Counted from the stretch's first letter, positions 28,676 to 38,140 are shown. The stretch is 64,000 nucleotides of DNA from Streptomyces sp. M92 (GCF_028473745.1 NZ_CP101137.1:1674001-1738000), one strand, 5' to 3'. Notes: generated from the sequence alone by a model not told the origin. Made by a program: numbers and translations.

Positions 28676-28691
28676 TTGCAAGCGCTGGCAA
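28676..28691. promoter_or_regulatory. Candidate MarR operator
   Basis: TTGCAAGC/GCTGGCAA is an imperfect palindrome (7 of 8 positions symmetric) midway between the divergent MFS and MarR genes, in locally AT-rich DNA that should contain both promoters. Confidence 0.5.
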
Positions 28692-28742
28692 TCGCGATAC
28701 TGGTCTACCCTGGTCCCAGCCGCTCCGGGACGGAGGAAACAC

Positions 28743-29207
28743 ATGACAGCGACGGACCCCGCGCTCACCGCCCTCTCCCAGGGCTGGTGCGCCCTCTCCC
28801 TGCTGCACGGGAGGATCGAGGCCCACATCGAGCGCGCGCTGCAGGCCGGACACGACCTGAGTGTCCGTGAGTACTCGCTGCTCGAGGTGCTCAGCCGACA
28901 GCACGACGGCGACGGCGGGCACCTGCAGATGAAGCAGGTCGCGGACGCCGTGGTCCTCAGCCAGAGCGCTACCACGCGCCTGGTCACCCGGCTCGAGGAC
29001 CGGGGGCTGCTCGAGCGCTACCTGTGCCCCACCGACCGTCGCGGCATCTACACCAATGTCACCGCGGCCGGCCTGAAGCTGTTGGACGAGGCACGGCCCA
29101 CCAATGACGCCGCCCTGCGCGAGGCTCTCGACGAGGCCGCCGGGAACCCCGACCTGGCTCCGCTGGTCCGCGTCGTCGAGACGCTCAAAACACCAGTGCC
29201 CGCCTGA
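28743..29207 (+). CDS. MarR-family transcriptional regulator
   Basis: 154 residues with a winged helix: QVADAVVLSQSATTRLVTRLEDRGLLER is the recognition helix region and CPTDRRGIYTNVT the wing. Expected to repress itself and the divergent MFS pump, with release by a small phenolic or drug ligand. ATG 28743 has GGAGG 7 nt upstream. A GNAT gene follows after 23 nt, probably in the same transcript. Confidence 0.92.
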   Translation: MTATDPALTALSQGWCALSLLHGRIEAHIERALQAGHDLSVREYSLLEVLSRQHDGDGGHLQMKQVADAVVLSQSATTRLVTRLEDRGLLERYLCPTDRRGIYTNVTAAGLKLLDEARPTNDAALREALDEAAGNPDLAPLVRVVETLKTPVPA

Positions 29208-29230
29208 CCTTCCCTGCGTAGGGTGCGGCC

Positions 29231-29683
29231 ATGGCAGATCTTGAGATACGACCCACCACCGAGGCCGACCTTCCTGCGATCGTCGGGATGCTCGCCGACG
29301 ACCCCCTGGGCGCCCGACGCGAGTCGCCCGACGACCTGAGCCCGTACCTGGCCGCGTTCCAACGGCTCAGCGCCGACCCGAACCAGCACGTGATCGTCGC
29401 CGTCCGCGACGGCCGGGTGGTCGGCACGCTGCAGCTGACGATCGTGCCCGGCCTGTCCCGACGCGGCGCCACCCGGTCGGTCATCGAAGGTGTTCGGGTC
29501 CACGCCGACGAGCGCGGCGGCGGCCTGGGCACACAGCTCATCGAGTGGGCCGTCGACGAATCCCGTCGACAGGGGTGCCAGCTGGTACAGCTCACTTCCG
29601 ACAAGACCCGCACCGATGCGCACCGCTTCTACGAGCGTCTCGGTTTCTCGGCCTCGCACACGGGTTTCAAGCTCCAGCTCTGA
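29231..29683 (+). CDS. GNAT N-acetyltransferase
   Basis: 150 residues. The acetyl-CoA loop is GGGLGTQLIEWAVDES at about 97-112 and the C-terminus has the FYERLGFSASH signature. The substrate is unknown; transcription with a MarR regulator that faces an efflux pump suggests drug or amine detoxification (inference). Its stop codon is 4 nt before the parS-centred palindrome, which can serve as its terminator. Confidence 0.88.
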   Translation: MADLEIRPTTEADLPAIVGMLADDPLGARRESPDDLSPYLAAFQRLSADPNQHVIVAVRDGRVVGTLQLTIVPGLSRRGATRSVIEGVRVHADERGGGLGTQLIEWAVDESRRQGCQLVQLTSDKTRTDAHRFYERLGFSASHTGFKLQL

Positions 29684-29686
29684 CAC

Positions 29687-29718
29687 GGTGGCTCTGTTTC
29701 ACGTGAAACAGAGCCACC
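29687..29718. terminator. parS: 32-bp perfect palindrome with parS at its centre (terminator-like)
   Basis: A perfect inverted repeat of 16+16 bp with the 14-bp parS (29696-29709, 14/14) exactly at its centre. It fills the gap between convergent GNAT and beta-lactamase-fold genes. As RNA it forms a stem in either direction whose apex is the parS sequence. Confidence 0.9.
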
Positions 29719-29738
29719 CGGCGAGGCGCGCGAGTTGC

Positions 29739-31124
29739 CTAGCCGATCCCGCGCCATCCCTCCTGATCCACCCCTCCCGGCACAGGCGCCCCCTCGTCAT
29801 ACGGCTGACGCGTGAACACGAACGACCCGAGGTCCAGGTGACTCACGGTCCCGTCCGGCCGTCGTATGGCTCGCAGCGACTCCCCGGCGTAGTAGCCCTC
29901 CAGTCCGGTCCACGTGCCGTCACCGTTCGCCCGGAAGCGCGAGCGCCGGCCGACGCCCGACAACGGCTCCAGCGAGACCCCCTGGTCGGACGTCAGCCGC
30001 AGGGCGAAGGCGTGCGTGCCCCAGTACCACTGGCCGGCCAGCTCCAGGACGGATGCGTCGACGTCCGAAAGCGGCTGCCACGGTTCAGGGATCCTGGGCT
30101 CCGCCTCGGCGACCACACGCACGAGGTCGGCGCCGACTCCGGCGAGCAGCGGCCCGGACGTGCAGTTGGCCAGTACCACCGCGGCCACGTCGTCCTCCAC
30201 GCTGATCGTGAGGTTGGCCAGGAAACCGGGGAGCGACCCGGAGTGCCCGACGAGCAGCCGCCCGTCCCGGTGCTGGATCTGAAGCCCCAGACCGTACGCC
30301 GCCCCGTCCGCGACATCGGCGGCCTCCATCGGCGCCGCCGGCCCGCGCATCTCCCGCACGGACTCGTGACTCAGCACCCTGTCGTCCCCCTTCACCAGGA
30401 AGACGGCGAACCGGGCCAGGTCACCGGTGGTGGACCAGAGCTGACCGGCCGGGGCCATCCGCCCGAGATCCTCAGCGGGCTCCGCCAGCATCACGTCGGC
30501 CCATGGATGCACGGCCCAGCCGCCGGCGTGCGGTGCCCGGGGATGCCGGGACGTCCGGTCCAGGCCCAGCGGCTCCAGTACCTCCTGCCGCAACACCTCT
30601 TCCCACGAAGCACCGCGCAGCTTCTCCACCAGGGCGCCGAGCACCGTGTATCCGGGGTTGGAGTAGTGGTGCCGACGGCCCACCGGATGGAGGAGTGGCT
30701 GCCTGCCCAGCACATCGGCGAGCTCGGGGCGCAGCGAGCCCGGCGTCCGTTCCCACCACGGCGCGGGCGACTCGGCGGCCAGACCGCCGGAGTGGGCCAG
30801 CAACTCGGCGATCGTGGCCTCTCCCGCCCCCGTGCCCGGCAGATGCTTCTCCAGCGGATCGCCGAGATCGAGCGCGCCCTCGTCACGCAGCCGAAGCACC
30901 AGCACAGCGGTGAACGTCTTGGTGATCGAGCCGATCCGGTACTGCACGTTCTCGTCCGGTCCGTGACCGTCCACCGAGGTCCGCGCACCGTGCCACACGG
31001 GCCGGCCGTCCCGGACGACCGCGGCGACGAGCGACGGCGCACGCCCCTCCGTCTGGGCCACGGCGATCCGGTGCAACAGCGCCCGGCGGGTTGCGGGAAG
31101 GAGCTCTTCCTGAGGTGTCGTCAT
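29739..31124 (-). CDS. Serine hydrolase, class C beta-lactamase / penicillin-binding-protein fold
   Basis: 461 residues. GSITKTF holds the SxxK nucleophile (about 64-67), YSNPGY the second motif Tyr (about 155), and VGHSG the third motif. About 100 C-terminal residues form a beta-rich extra domain. No signal peptide is visible, so it may be a cytoplasmic esterase or D-amino peptidase rather than a beta-lactamase. It converges on the MarR-GNAT unit and stands 59 nt from the 3' end of dnaB on the same strand. Confidence 0.88.
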   Translation of the reverse strand: MTTPQEELLPATRRALLHRIAVAQTEGRAPSLVAAVVRDGRPVWHGARTSVDGHGPDENVQYRIGSITKTFTAVLVLRLRDEGALDLGDPLEKHLPGTGAGEATIAELLAHSGGLAAESPAPWWERTPGSLRPELADVLGRQPLLHPVGRRHHYSNPGYTVLGALVEKLRGASWEEVLRQEVLEPLGLDRTSRHPRAPHAGGWAVHPWADVMLAEPAEDLGRMAPAGQLWSTTGDLARFAVFLVKGDDRVLSHESVREMRGPAAPMEAADVADGAAYGLGLQIQHRDGRLLVGHSGSLPGFLANLTISVEDDVAAVVLANCTSGPLLAGVGADLVRVVAEAEPRIPEPWQPLSDVDASVLELAGQWYWGTHAFALRLTSDQGVSLEPLSGVGRRSRFRANGDGTWTGLEGYYAGESLRAIRRPDGTVSHLDLGSFVFTRQPYDEGAPVPGGVDQEGWRGIG

Positions 31125-31183
31125 GCCCTCAGTTCACCGGTCGGGGCCTCACACGTCGAACCGATTTCCGCGTGCCGTGGGGA

Positions 31184-32668
31184 TCAGGTCTGCGCCATGT
31201 CCACGAAACGCGAGTAGTGGCCCTGGAAGGCAACCGTGATCGTGGCCGTCGGACCGTTACGGTGCTTGGCCACGATCAGGTCGGCCTCGCCTGCGCGCGG
31301 CGACTCCTTCTCGTAGGCGTCCTCGCGGTGCAGCAGGATGACCATGTCGGCATCCTGCTCGATGGACCCGGACTCACGCAGGTCGGAGACCATCGGCTTC
31401 TTGTCGGTGCGCTGCTCGGGGCCACGGTTCAACTGGGAGAGCGCGATGACCGGGATCTCCAGTTCCTTGGCCAGGAGCTTCAGGTTGCGGGACATGTCCG
31501 AGACTTCCTGCTGACGGCTCTCGGCACGCTTGGATCCGCCGGACTGCATCAGTTGGAGGTAGTCGATGACGACCAGCTTGAGGTCGTTGCGCTGTTTGAG
31601 CCGGCGGCACTTGGCACGGATCTCCATCATCGACAGGTTCGGGGAGTCGTCGATGTAGAGAGGGGCCGCCGAGACGTCCGGCATCCGGCGGGCCAGCCGG
31701 GTCCAGTCGTCGTCCGTCATGGTGCCGGAGCGCATGTGGTGGAGCGCGACGCGAGCCTCGGCGGACAGCAGGCGCATCGCGATCTCGTTGCGCCCCATTT
31801 CGAGCGAGAAGATGACGCTCGGAAGGTTGTTCTTGATCGACGCGGCCCGCGCGAAGTCCAGCGCCAGTGTGGACTTGCCCATCGCGGGACGTGCGGCGAT
31901 GACGATCATCTGGCCCGGGTGCAGACCGTTGGTCAGGGAGTCGAAGTCCGTGAAGCCGGTCGGCACACCGGTCATCTCGCCGCTGCGCGAGCCGATCGCC
32001 TCGATCTCGTCGAGCGCGCCCTCCATGATGTCGCCGAGCGGCAGGTAGTCCTCGCTGGTGCGCTGCTCGGTGACGGCGTAGATCTCGGCCTGGGCGCGAT
32101 TGACGATCTCGTCGACGTCGTCGTCGGCCGCGTATCCCATCTGGGTGATCCGCGTACCTGCCTCCACCAGGCGGCGCAGCACGGCCCGCTCGTGCACGAT
32201 CTCCGCGTAGTAGGCGGCGTTCGCGGCCGTCGGCACGGTCTGGACGAGGGTGTGCAGGTAGGAGGCACCGCCGACCTTGTTGATCTCACCGCGCTTGGTG
32301 AGCTCGGCCGCGATGGTGATGGGGTCGGCCGGCTCGCCCTTGGCATAGACGTCGAGGATGGCCTGGTAGACCGTCTCGTGGGCCGGCTTGTAGAAGTCGT
32401 GGCCCTTGAGGATCTCCACGACGTCGGCGATGGCGTCCTTGGACAGGAGCATGCCACCGAGGACGGACTGCTCGGCGTCCAGATCTTGCGGGGGCAGCCG
32501 CTCGAACGAGGGCCCGCCGCCGTCCCAGGCACCGGCACCGCCGTCCGGACCGCGCTCGTGCTGCTCGTCGCGTCCGCGGCCGCTGTCACTCCGGCGGCGG
32601 GAAGCCGGCAGACGATCACTGGGACCGCTGTCGGCCCACGGGTCGTCCAAGGGCTCGGAAATACTCAC
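31184..32668 (-). CDS. dnaB: Replicative DNA helicase DnaB
   Basis: 494 residues. A disordered Gly/Arg/Ser-rich head (about 1-55) precedes the DnaB N-terminal domain (PPQDLDAEQSVLGGMLL) and the RecA-type ATPase with Walker A ARPAMGKST and Walker B VVIDYLQLM. No intein. It unwinds DNA at the fork, loaded after DnaA opens oriC. GTG 32668 is chosen: GGAGG lies 7-8 nt upstream, while the ORF to 32716 has none. The 459-bp upstream spacer contains several DnaA-box-like sequences. Confidence 0.97.
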   Translation of the reverse strand: MSISEPLDDPWADSGPSDRLPASRRRSDSGRGRDEQHERGPDGGAGAWDGGGPSFERLPPQDLDAEQSVLGGMLLSKDAIADVVEILKGHDFYKPAHETVYQAILDVYAKGEPADPITIAAELTKRGEINKVGGASYLHTLVQTVPTAANAAYYAEIVHERAVLRRLVEAGTRITQMGYAADDDVDEIVNRAQAEIYAVTEQRTSEDYLPLGDIMEGALDEIEAIGSRSGEMTGVPTGFTDFDSLTNGLHPGQMIVIAARPAMGKSTLALDFARAASIKNNLPSVIFSLEMGRNEIAMRLLSAEARVALHHMRSGTMTDDDWTRLARRMPDVSAAPLYIDDSPNLSMMEIRAKCRRLKQRNDLKLVVIDYLQLMQSGGSKRAESRQQEVSDMSRNLKLLAKELEIPVIALSQLNRGPEQRTDKKPMVSDLRESGSIEQDADMVILLHREDAYEKESPRAGEADLIVAKHRNGPTATITVAFQGHYSRFVDMAQT

Positions 32669-32850
32669 CGAGCCACCTCCTCCCGTCCGCCGAGCGGACC
32701 CTCGCCGTGCCCTCATTTCTACGGCACGACACTGACAAATAAGACGCCCAACTCCGGTTCTGGCGCGTCGGTTTTATGAGGGTTCACAAGCCGGCGGACG
32801 GAGCGGGCGCCGGACAACCGTAGGCCTGTCGGCAGCGTCAGCCAATCTGG

Positions 32851-32859
32851 TTATCCACA
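32851..32859 (+). promoter_or_regulatory. DnaA box upstream of dnaB
   Basis: TTATCCACA, exact general DnaA box and one base from the Streptomyces-preferred TTGTCCACA, 183 bp before dnaB. Confidence 0.55.
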
Positions 32860-33090
32860 GGCCATGTGGAAGACGGGCCAGATGCTGTGGAGAACTCCCC
32901 GAAACCTGTGCACGACCCGGTGGACAGGCCTGTGAACAAGCCCTCGCCCCTCCTGAGAAAACGCCGCTGATCTGCGCCTTTGCAGCCCGCGCCCTGTGCA
33001 GAAGAAAAACTTTCTCACTCAAGCCATGATCGTCTCGAACGCCGCCGGGACGTACGCCCGACGAGGCACGAGGTAAGGGTCACAAAAGCT

Positions 33091-33120
33091 TTGCATCTCT
33101 TACCTGTGGACGATTAGATT
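33091..33120 (+). promoter_or_regulatory. Promoter of the MATE gene, predicted leaderless
   Basis: -35 TTGCAT and -10 TAGATT with 18-nt spacing. The first transcribed base would fall at about 33127, next to ATG 33128. A DnaA-like box (33105-33113) lies inside the spacer. Confidence 0.55.
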
Positions 33121-33127
33121 GGTGCTC

Positions 33128-34465
33128 ATGACACAGGCTTCCGAGCGCTCCCGGACCGATCGGCGTCGGCACGACCGCGAGATCATCGCGCTGGCCGTTC
33201 CGGCCTTCGGCGCGCTCGTCGCCGAGCCCCTCTTCGTCATGGCCGACAGTGCGATCGTCGGCCACCTCGGCACCGCGCAACTCGCCGGGCTCGGCATCGC
33301 CTCCGCCTTGCTGACGACGGCCGTCAGCGTCTTCGTGTTCCTCGCCTACGCCACGACGGCGGCAGTCTCCCGCCGCGTCGGCGCGGGCGATCTGCAATCC
33401 GCGATCCGCCAGGGCATGGACGGCATCTGGCTGGCACTCCTGCTCGGCGCCGCGGTCATCGCCGTCGTCCTGCCCACCGCGCCCTCCCTCGTGGAACTCT
33501 TCGGCGCTTCCGACACCGCGGCCCCGTACGCCATCACCTACCTGCGGATCTCCGCTCTCGGCATCCCGGCAATGCTCGTCGTGCTGGCCGCGACCGGTGT
33601 CCTACGAGGGCTGCAGAACACCCGGACCCCGCTCTACGTGGCCGTGGGCGGCTTCCTCACCAACGCCGTCCTCAACGTCGTACTCGTCTACGGCGCCGGT
33701 CTGGGTATCGCCGGCTCCGCCTGGGGCACCGTCATCGCCCAGTGCGGAATGGCCGCGGTGTACCTCTGGGTGGTGATCCGTGGAGCACATCGGCACGGCG
33801 CCTCCCTGCGCCCGGACATCACCGGCATCAAGGCCTCCGCCCAGGCAGGAGTCCCGCTGCTGGTGCGCACCCTCTCGCTGCGGGCCATCCTCATGATCGC
33901 CACGGCCGTGGCGGCTCGCCTCGGCGACGCCGACATCGCGGCCCACCAGATCATCCTGTCGCTGTGGAGCCTGCTCGCCTTCGCCCTCGACGCGATCGCC
34001 ATCGCGGGGCAAGCCATCATCGGACGCTATCTGGGAGCTGGTGACACCCAGGGTGCCCGCGATGCCTGTCGGAGGATGGTGGAGTGGGGTGTCGCGGTCG
34101 GAGTCGTCCTGGGTCTGCTCGTGGTGCTGTCCCGCCCGGCGTTCCTGCCCCTCTTCACCGGCGACTCCGCGGTCAAGGACGCCGCCTTGCCCGCCCTGGT
34201 GATCGTGGCTGCGTCGCAGCCGGTCTGCGGAGTGGTCTACGTACTGGACGGCGTCCTCATGGGAGCCGGAGACGGCCCCTACCTGGCCTGGGCCATGCTG
34301 CTCACCTTGGCGGTCTTCACTCCGGCAGCCCTGCTGGTCCCGGCGTTCGGCGGTGGCCTCACCGCGCTGTGGGCGGCCATGACGCTGATGATGACGATGC
34401 GCCTGGTGACCCTGTGGCTGCGCACGCGGTCGGGCCGCTGGATCGTCACCGGTGCGACGCGCTGA
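33128..34465 (+). CDS. MATE-family efflux transporter (DinF-like)
   Basis: 445 residues, twelve TM helices in two homologous halves. Early residues REIIALAVPAFGALVAEPLFVMADSAIVGHLG are typical of the DinF branch of MATE exporters (Na+ or H+ coupled drug/metabolite efflux). ATG 33128 is preferred over in-frame TTG 33119 and GTG 33122, since the predicted promoter starts transcription at the ATG. The stop codon abuts a 52-bp palindrome centred on parS. Confidence 0.9.
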   Translation: MTQASERSRTDRRRHDREIIALAVPAFGALVAEPLFVMADSAIVGHLGTAQLAGLGIASALLTTAVSVFVFLAYATTAAVSRRVGAGDLQSAIRQGMDGIWLALLLGAAVIAVVLPTAPSLVELFGASDTAAPYAITYLRISALGIPAMLVVLAATGVLRGLQNTRTPLYVAVGGFLTNAVLNVVLVYGAGLGIAGSAWGTVIAQCGMAAVYLWVVIRGAHRHGASLRPDITGIKASAQAGVPLLVRTLSLRAILMIATAVAARLGDADIAAHQIILSLWSLLAFALDAIAIAGQAIIGRYLGAGDTQGARDACRRMVEWGVAVGVVLGLLVVLSRPAFLPLFTGDSAVKDAALPALVIVAASQPVCGVVYVLDGVLMGAGDGPYLAWAMLLTLAVFTPAALLVPAFGGGLTALWAAMTLMMTMRLVTLWLRTRSGRWIVTGATR

Positions 34466-34467
34466 GC

Positions 34468-34519
34468 GTTCGACTCGAAGCGTCGTGTTTCACGTGAAAC
34501 ACGACGCTTCGAGTCGAAC
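34468..34519. terminator. parS: 52-bp perfect palindrome with parS at its centre (terminator-like)
   Basis: A perfect 26+26 bp inverted repeat with parS (34487-34500, 14/14) at the exact centre, starting 2 nt after the MATE stop codon. The outer arms are unrelated to those of the palindromes at 29687 and 47722, so the sites were not simply copied. A separate terminator for rplI follows at 34533. Confidence 0.92.
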
Positions 34520-34532
34520 AGGTCCGACGGAA

Positions 34533-34572
34533 GATGGGGCCGCATCCCCCGACCGGGAGATGCGGCCCCATC
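34533..34572. terminator. Terminator downstream of rplI
   Basis: A perfect 14-bp stem (34533-34546 with 34559-34572) and a 12-nt loop, 24 nt past the rplI stop on the minus strand. Confidence 0.82.
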
Positions 34573-34596
34573 TCATCGCTTCAGCCAGAGCAAGGC

Positions 34597-35043
34597 TCAG
34601 GCAGCGACGACCTCGATGCTGACCTTGGCGTCAACCTCGGGGTGCAGACGCACGGACGTCTCGTGAGCGCCCAGGGTCTTGATCGGCGAGCCCAGCTCGA
34701 TGCGGCGCTTGTCGACCTCGGGACCACCGGCGGCCTTGATCGCCGAAGCGACGTCGGCCGGCGTGACGGAACCGAAGAGACGACCGGCGTCGCCGGAGCG
34801 GACGGCCAGACGGACCTTCACACCCTCGAGCTGGGCCTTCACCTGGTTGGCCTGCTCGATGGTCTGGATCTCGTGGATCTTGCGAGCACGACGGATCTGC
34901 TCGACGTCCTTCTCGCCACCCTTGGTCCAGCGGATCGCGAACTTCCGCGGGATCAGGTAGTTGCGAGCGTAACCGTCCTTGACGTCGACGACGTCGCCCG
35001 CGGCACCGAGGCCGGAGACCTCGTGGGTGAGGATGATCTTCAT
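34597..35043 (-). CDS. rplI: 50S ribosomal protein L9
   Basis: 148 residues with the L9 start [19 protein letters not shown] and the N-terminal RNA-binding block [14 protein letters not shown], a long connecting helix and the C-terminal domain. Last gene of rpsF-ssb-rpsR-rplI, 18 nt after rpsR. Confidence 0.98.
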
Positions 35044-35061
35044 GAGTCGGTCACCCTTCCC

Positions 35062-35298
35062 TTATCGCGCGGTGGAGGTGTAGGGCAGCAGCGCCATCTC
35101 ACGGCTGTTCTTTACGGCCGTGGCGACGTCACGCTGGTGCTGGGTGCAGTTGCCGGTCACGCGGCGGGCACGGATCTTGCCGCGGTCGGAAATGAACTTC
35201 CGCAGCATGTTCGTGTCCTTGTAGTCCACGTACGTGACCTTGTCCTTGCAGAACGCGCAGACCTTCTTCTTCGGCTTGCGCACAGGCGGCTTAGCCAT
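35062..35298 (-). CDS. rpsR: 30S ribosomal protein S18, zinc-binding (C+) type
   Basis: 78 residues. Cys14, Cys17, Cys51 and His54 (VCAFC and GNCTQH) form the zinc-ribbon of the C+ S18 form. Streptomyces usually also carry a C- paralogue induced by Zur under zinc starvation, not in this window. It lies 42 nt after ssb. Confidence 0.97.
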   Translation of the reverse strand: MAKPPVRKPKKKVCAFCKDKVTYVDYKDTNMLRKFISDRGKIRARRVTGNCTQHQRDVATAVKNSREMALLPYTSTAR

Positions 35299-35340
35299 GA
35301 TGTTTCTCCTGTGTGATCAAGAAGTGTGGGTGGAGCCCGC

Positions 35341-35931
35341 CTAGAAGGGGGGCTCGTCCGAGTAGCCGCCACCGCCGCCGGAGCCGCCGCCCCAGCCGCC
35401 GCCGCCCTGGCCGCCACCCTGCTGGCCTCCGGCGGGAGCGCCGGTTGCCCAGGGGTCGTCGGCCGGAGCGCCGCCGCCCTGCTGGCCACCGCCGGGGCCG
35501 CCGCCCCAGCCGCCGCCACCCTGGCCGCCACCGCCGCCGTAACCGCCCTGGCCGCCGCGCCCCTGGCCCGAGGTCTTGGTGACCTTGGCCGTGGCGCTGC
35601 GCAGGCTGGCGCCGACCTCGTCGACGTCCAGCTCGTAGACCGTGCGCTTGACGCCCTCACGGTCCTCGTACGACCGCTGCTTCAGCCGGCCCTGCACGAT
35701 CACGCGCATGCCTCGCTGGAGCGACTCGGCGACGTTCTCCGCCGCCTGACGCCAGACCGAGCAGGTCAGGAAGAGGCTTTCGCCGTCCTTCCACTCGTTC
35801 GTCTGGCGGTCGAAGGTGCGGGGGGTCGACGCGACACGGAACTTCGCGACGGCCGCACCGGACGGGGTGAAGCGCAGCTCGGGGTCGTCGACAAGATTGC
35901 CGACGACCGTGATGACGGTCTCGCCTGCCAT
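35341..35931 (-). CDS. ssb: Single-stranded DNA-binding protein
   Basis: 196 residues. An OB fold (about 1-110: [37 protein letters not shown]) is followed by a Gly/Gln-rich linker of about 70 residues and the acidic tip SDEPPF that binds partner proteins. The Gly-rich repeats are what make long shadow frames on the other strand. Second gene of the rpsF cluster, which places the essential SSB with ribosomal proteins. Confidence 0.97.
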   Translation of the reverse strand: MAGETVITVVGNLVDDPELRFTPSGAAVAKFRVASTPRTFDRQTNEWKDGESLFLTCSVWRQAAENVAESLQRGMRVIVQGRLKQRSYEDREGVKRTVYELDVDEVGASLRSATAKVTKTSGQGRGGQGGYGGGGGQGGGGWGGGPGGGQQGGGAPADDPWATGAPAGGQQGGGQGGGGWGGGSGGGGGYSDEPPF

Positions 35932-36009
35932 GGGGGAACCTCTCGGCGGGTTTGCTCTGGCTGCTTGGTTGCTGCTACTCGGATCCCGGGATCAGCTGAG
36001 CGGGAAGGC

Positions 36010-36300
36010 TCAGTGCATCTCGGGACGGAGGACCTTGGTCCGGAGGACCGACTCGTTCAGGTTCATCTGGCGGTCGAGCTCCTTGACGACCGCAGGCTCG
36101 GCCTGCAGGTCGATGACCGAGTAGATGCCCTCGGGCTTCTTCTTGATCTCGTACGAGAGACGACGACGGCCCCAGGTGTCGACCTTCTCGACCTTTCCGC
36201 CGCCGTCACGGACGACAGAGAGGAAGTTCTCGATCAGCGGGGAGACAGAGCGCTCCTCGAGATCGGGGTCGAGGATGACCATCACCTCGTAGTGACGCAT
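36010..36300 (-). CDS. rpsF: 30S ribosomal protein S6
   Basis: 96 residues, [18 protein letters not shown] at the start and [18 protein letters not shown] in the RNA/S18-binding part. First gene of rpsF-ssb-rpsR-rplI. ATG 36300 is preceded by AGGAGGT about 7 nt upstream. The 275-nt region to the divergent membrane gene holds the promoters. Confidence 0.97.
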   Translation of the reverse strand: MRHYEVMVILDPDLEERSVSPLIENFLSVVRDGGGKVEKVDTWGRRRLSYEIKKKPEGIYSVIDLQAEPAVVKELDRQMNLNESVLRTKVLRPEMH

Positions 36301-36575
36301 GTGGAACCCACCTCCTTTGGACTCAGCGGCCACGGTCGTTCCGTGGCAGGAGGGTTGCGATGCGTTGGCACCGGCATCAACGAGTAAACCAGGACCCACT
36401 GACAATCGGGCTTCCTCCGAGGAGACGCCCGGCCGTGGACGGCAGAAGACACCAGTGCAGAAGGTACAGAGTACCCGCCCATCGCCTTGCGGTTGAAATC
36501 CGGCGGTGAGGGGAGACAATCGGTACTCAGCGGATGTGAGGGCCACGACACACTGCCTTCGGCAGGAGGTTCCCC

Positions 36576-36881
36576 ATGGCACAGATCATGCGACCCGCCA
36601 AGCCCCGGACCGGCCTGCTGGCCACCGACGGCAAACCGCACCCCCTTCAGGACACCCTGCTGGCCGTGGGCCTCGTCCTGGCCGTGCTCGCCCTGGCCAC
36701 CGCGTACTTCCGCGGGCTCCACATCCTGACCTCCTGGGCAGGGCTGCTGGGCGTCCTGACCGCCGGATACGGCCAGCTCATCTCGGTGACGACGCGCGAG
36801 CGCTTCGGCCTGGTACTGGCGCTGGGCGGCTCCGCACTCGGTCTGTTCTTCGGCATCAATCACGGTGGGTTCTTCGGCTGA
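36576..36881 (+). CDS. Small conserved membrane protein
   Basis: 101 residues. A basic cytoplasmic head (about 1-24) is followed by three hydrophobic stretches (about 26-46, 50-68, 78-98). I recognise only that such a protein is found between rpsF and femX in Streptomyces. ATG 36576 has AGGAGGT 6-8 nt upstream, which makes the start secure. Confidence 0.82.
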   Translation: MAQIMRPAKPRTGLLATDGKPHPLQDTLLAVGLVLAVLALATAYFRGLHILTSWAGLLGVLTAGYGQLISVTTRERFGLVLALGGSALGLFFGINHGGFFG

Positions 36882-37018
36882 TCCCGGTCGCCGCCCGGCC
36901 ACCGCGGGCCCCCATGCACCCGTACGCCGGACGGGGCGCTCACAGGGCGCAGTAGGCTTCGCGCGAGAGCCGGAGCCCCTGTACCCATGGGGACACACCA
37001 GCCCGAGGAGCGCCCCGA

Positions 37019-38140
37019 ATGAGCCTGACCCTGAGGACCATCAGCCGCGAGCAGCATCTGGCCTACATCCAGAGCCTGCCGGCGGCGAGTCACATGCAGG
37101 TCCCGGCCTGGGCGGACGTGAAGGCGGAATGGCGCTCCGAGAATCTCGGCTGGTTCGACGACCGGACCGGTCAGCTGGTCGGCGTGGGCCTGGTCCTCTA
37201 CCGGCAGCTCCCCAAGATCAAGCGCTACCTCGCCTACCTTCCCGAGGGCCCGGTCATCAACTGGTACGCGCCGAACCTCCAGGACTGGATGGAGCCGATG
37301 CTGGCGCACCTGAAGCAGCAGGGCGCCTTCTCGGTGAAGATGGGCCCGCCGGTGATCATTCGCCGCTGGGACGCCGCGTCCATCAAGAAGGGCATCCAGG
37401 ACCCCGACGTCAAGCGCCTGCGCGACATAGAGGCCGACCACATCGAGCCGCGCGCCTTCGAGGTGGCCGACAAGCTGCGCCGCATGGGCTGGCAGCAGGG
37501 CGAGGACGGCGGCGCCGGCTTCGGCGACGTGCAGCCCCGCTACGTCTTCCAGGTGCCGCTGGCCAACCGCTCCCTGGAAGAGGTCCACAAGAACTTCAAC
37601 CAGCTGTGGCGCCGCAACATCAAGAAGGCCGAGAAGGCCGGCGTCGAGGTCGTCCAGGGCGGCTACCACGACCTGGAGGAGTGGCAGCGCCTGTACGAGA
37701 TCACGGCCGTGCGCGACCACTTCCGGCCGCGCCCGCTGTCGTACTTCCAGCGCATGTGGGCGGCCCTCAACAACGAGGACCCCAACCGCATGCGGCTGTA
37801 TTTCGCCCGGCACAACGGGGTGAACCTGTCGGCGGCGACGATGCTGGTCGTCGGCGGGCACGTCTGGTACTCCTACGGCGCCTCCGACAACATCGGCCGC
37901 GAGGTCCGGCCCTCGAACGCCATGCAGTGGGCGATGCTCCGCGACGCCTACGCGCTGGGCGCCACCGTCTACGACCTGCGCGGCATCTCCGACTCCCTGG
38001 ACGAGAGCGACCACCTCTTCGGTCTGATTCAGTTCAAGGTCGGCACGGGTGGGCAGGCGGCCGAGTACCTCGGCGAGTGGGACTTCCCACTGAACAAGCT
38101 GCTCCACAAGGCGCTCGACATCTACATGTCGCGCCGCTGA
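37019..38140 (+). CDS. femX: FemX-type aminoacyltransferase (peptidoglycan cross-bridge)
   Basis: 373 residues of the Fem family: two GNAT-like halves. QVPAWADVKAEW is the N-terminal GNAT strand, RNIKKAEKAGVEV the acceptor-loop region, and FKVGTGGQAAEYLGEWDFP the conserved end of the family. In Streptomyces the FemX enzyme adds the first glycine from glycyl-tRNA to lipid-linked stem peptide. Gene identity is from position next to rpsF and from the match; ATG 37019 has GAGGAGC about 7 nt upstream. The next gene resembles alanine racemase. Confidence 0.9.
   Translation: MSLTLRTISREQHLAYIQSLPAASHMQVPAWADVKAEWRSENLGWFDDRTGQLVGVGLVLYRQLPKIKRYLAYLPEGPVINWYAPNLQDWMEPMLAHLKQQGAFSVKMGPPVIIRRWDAASIKKGIQDPDVKRLRDIEADHIEPRAFEVADKLRRMGWQQGEDGGAGFGDVQPRYVFQVPLANRSLEEVHKNFNQLWRRNIKKAEKAGVEVVQGGYHDLEEWQRLYEITAVRDHFRPRPLSYFQRMWAALNNEDPNRMRLYFARHNGVNLSAATMLVVGGHVWYSYGASDNIGREVRPSNAMQWAMLRDAYALGATVYDLRGISDSLDESDHLFGLIQFKVGTGGQAAEYLGEWDFPLNKLLHKALDIYMSRR

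Larger units (their letters stand above)
32669..33127. other. dnaB-MATE divergent spacer with DnaA-box-like sequences (459 bp)
   Basis: No gene. It holds TTATCCACA at 32851-32859 (perfect against the general DnaA box), TGTGGAGAA at 32886-32894 (8/9 on the reverse strand), GGTGGACAG at 32919-32927 (7/9) and TGTGGACGA at 33105-33113 (8/9, reverse). TTGCAT (33091-33096) and TAGATT (33115-33120), 18 nt apart, form a promoter that would start at about the ATG of the MATE gene. The GC content is visibly lower than in the genes. Confidence 0.6.

Noticed and set aside
35350..35560. Gly/Pro-rich repeat-like stretch on the plus strand
   Set aside because: It is the Gly-rich linker of ssb in complement, not a tandem repeat element.
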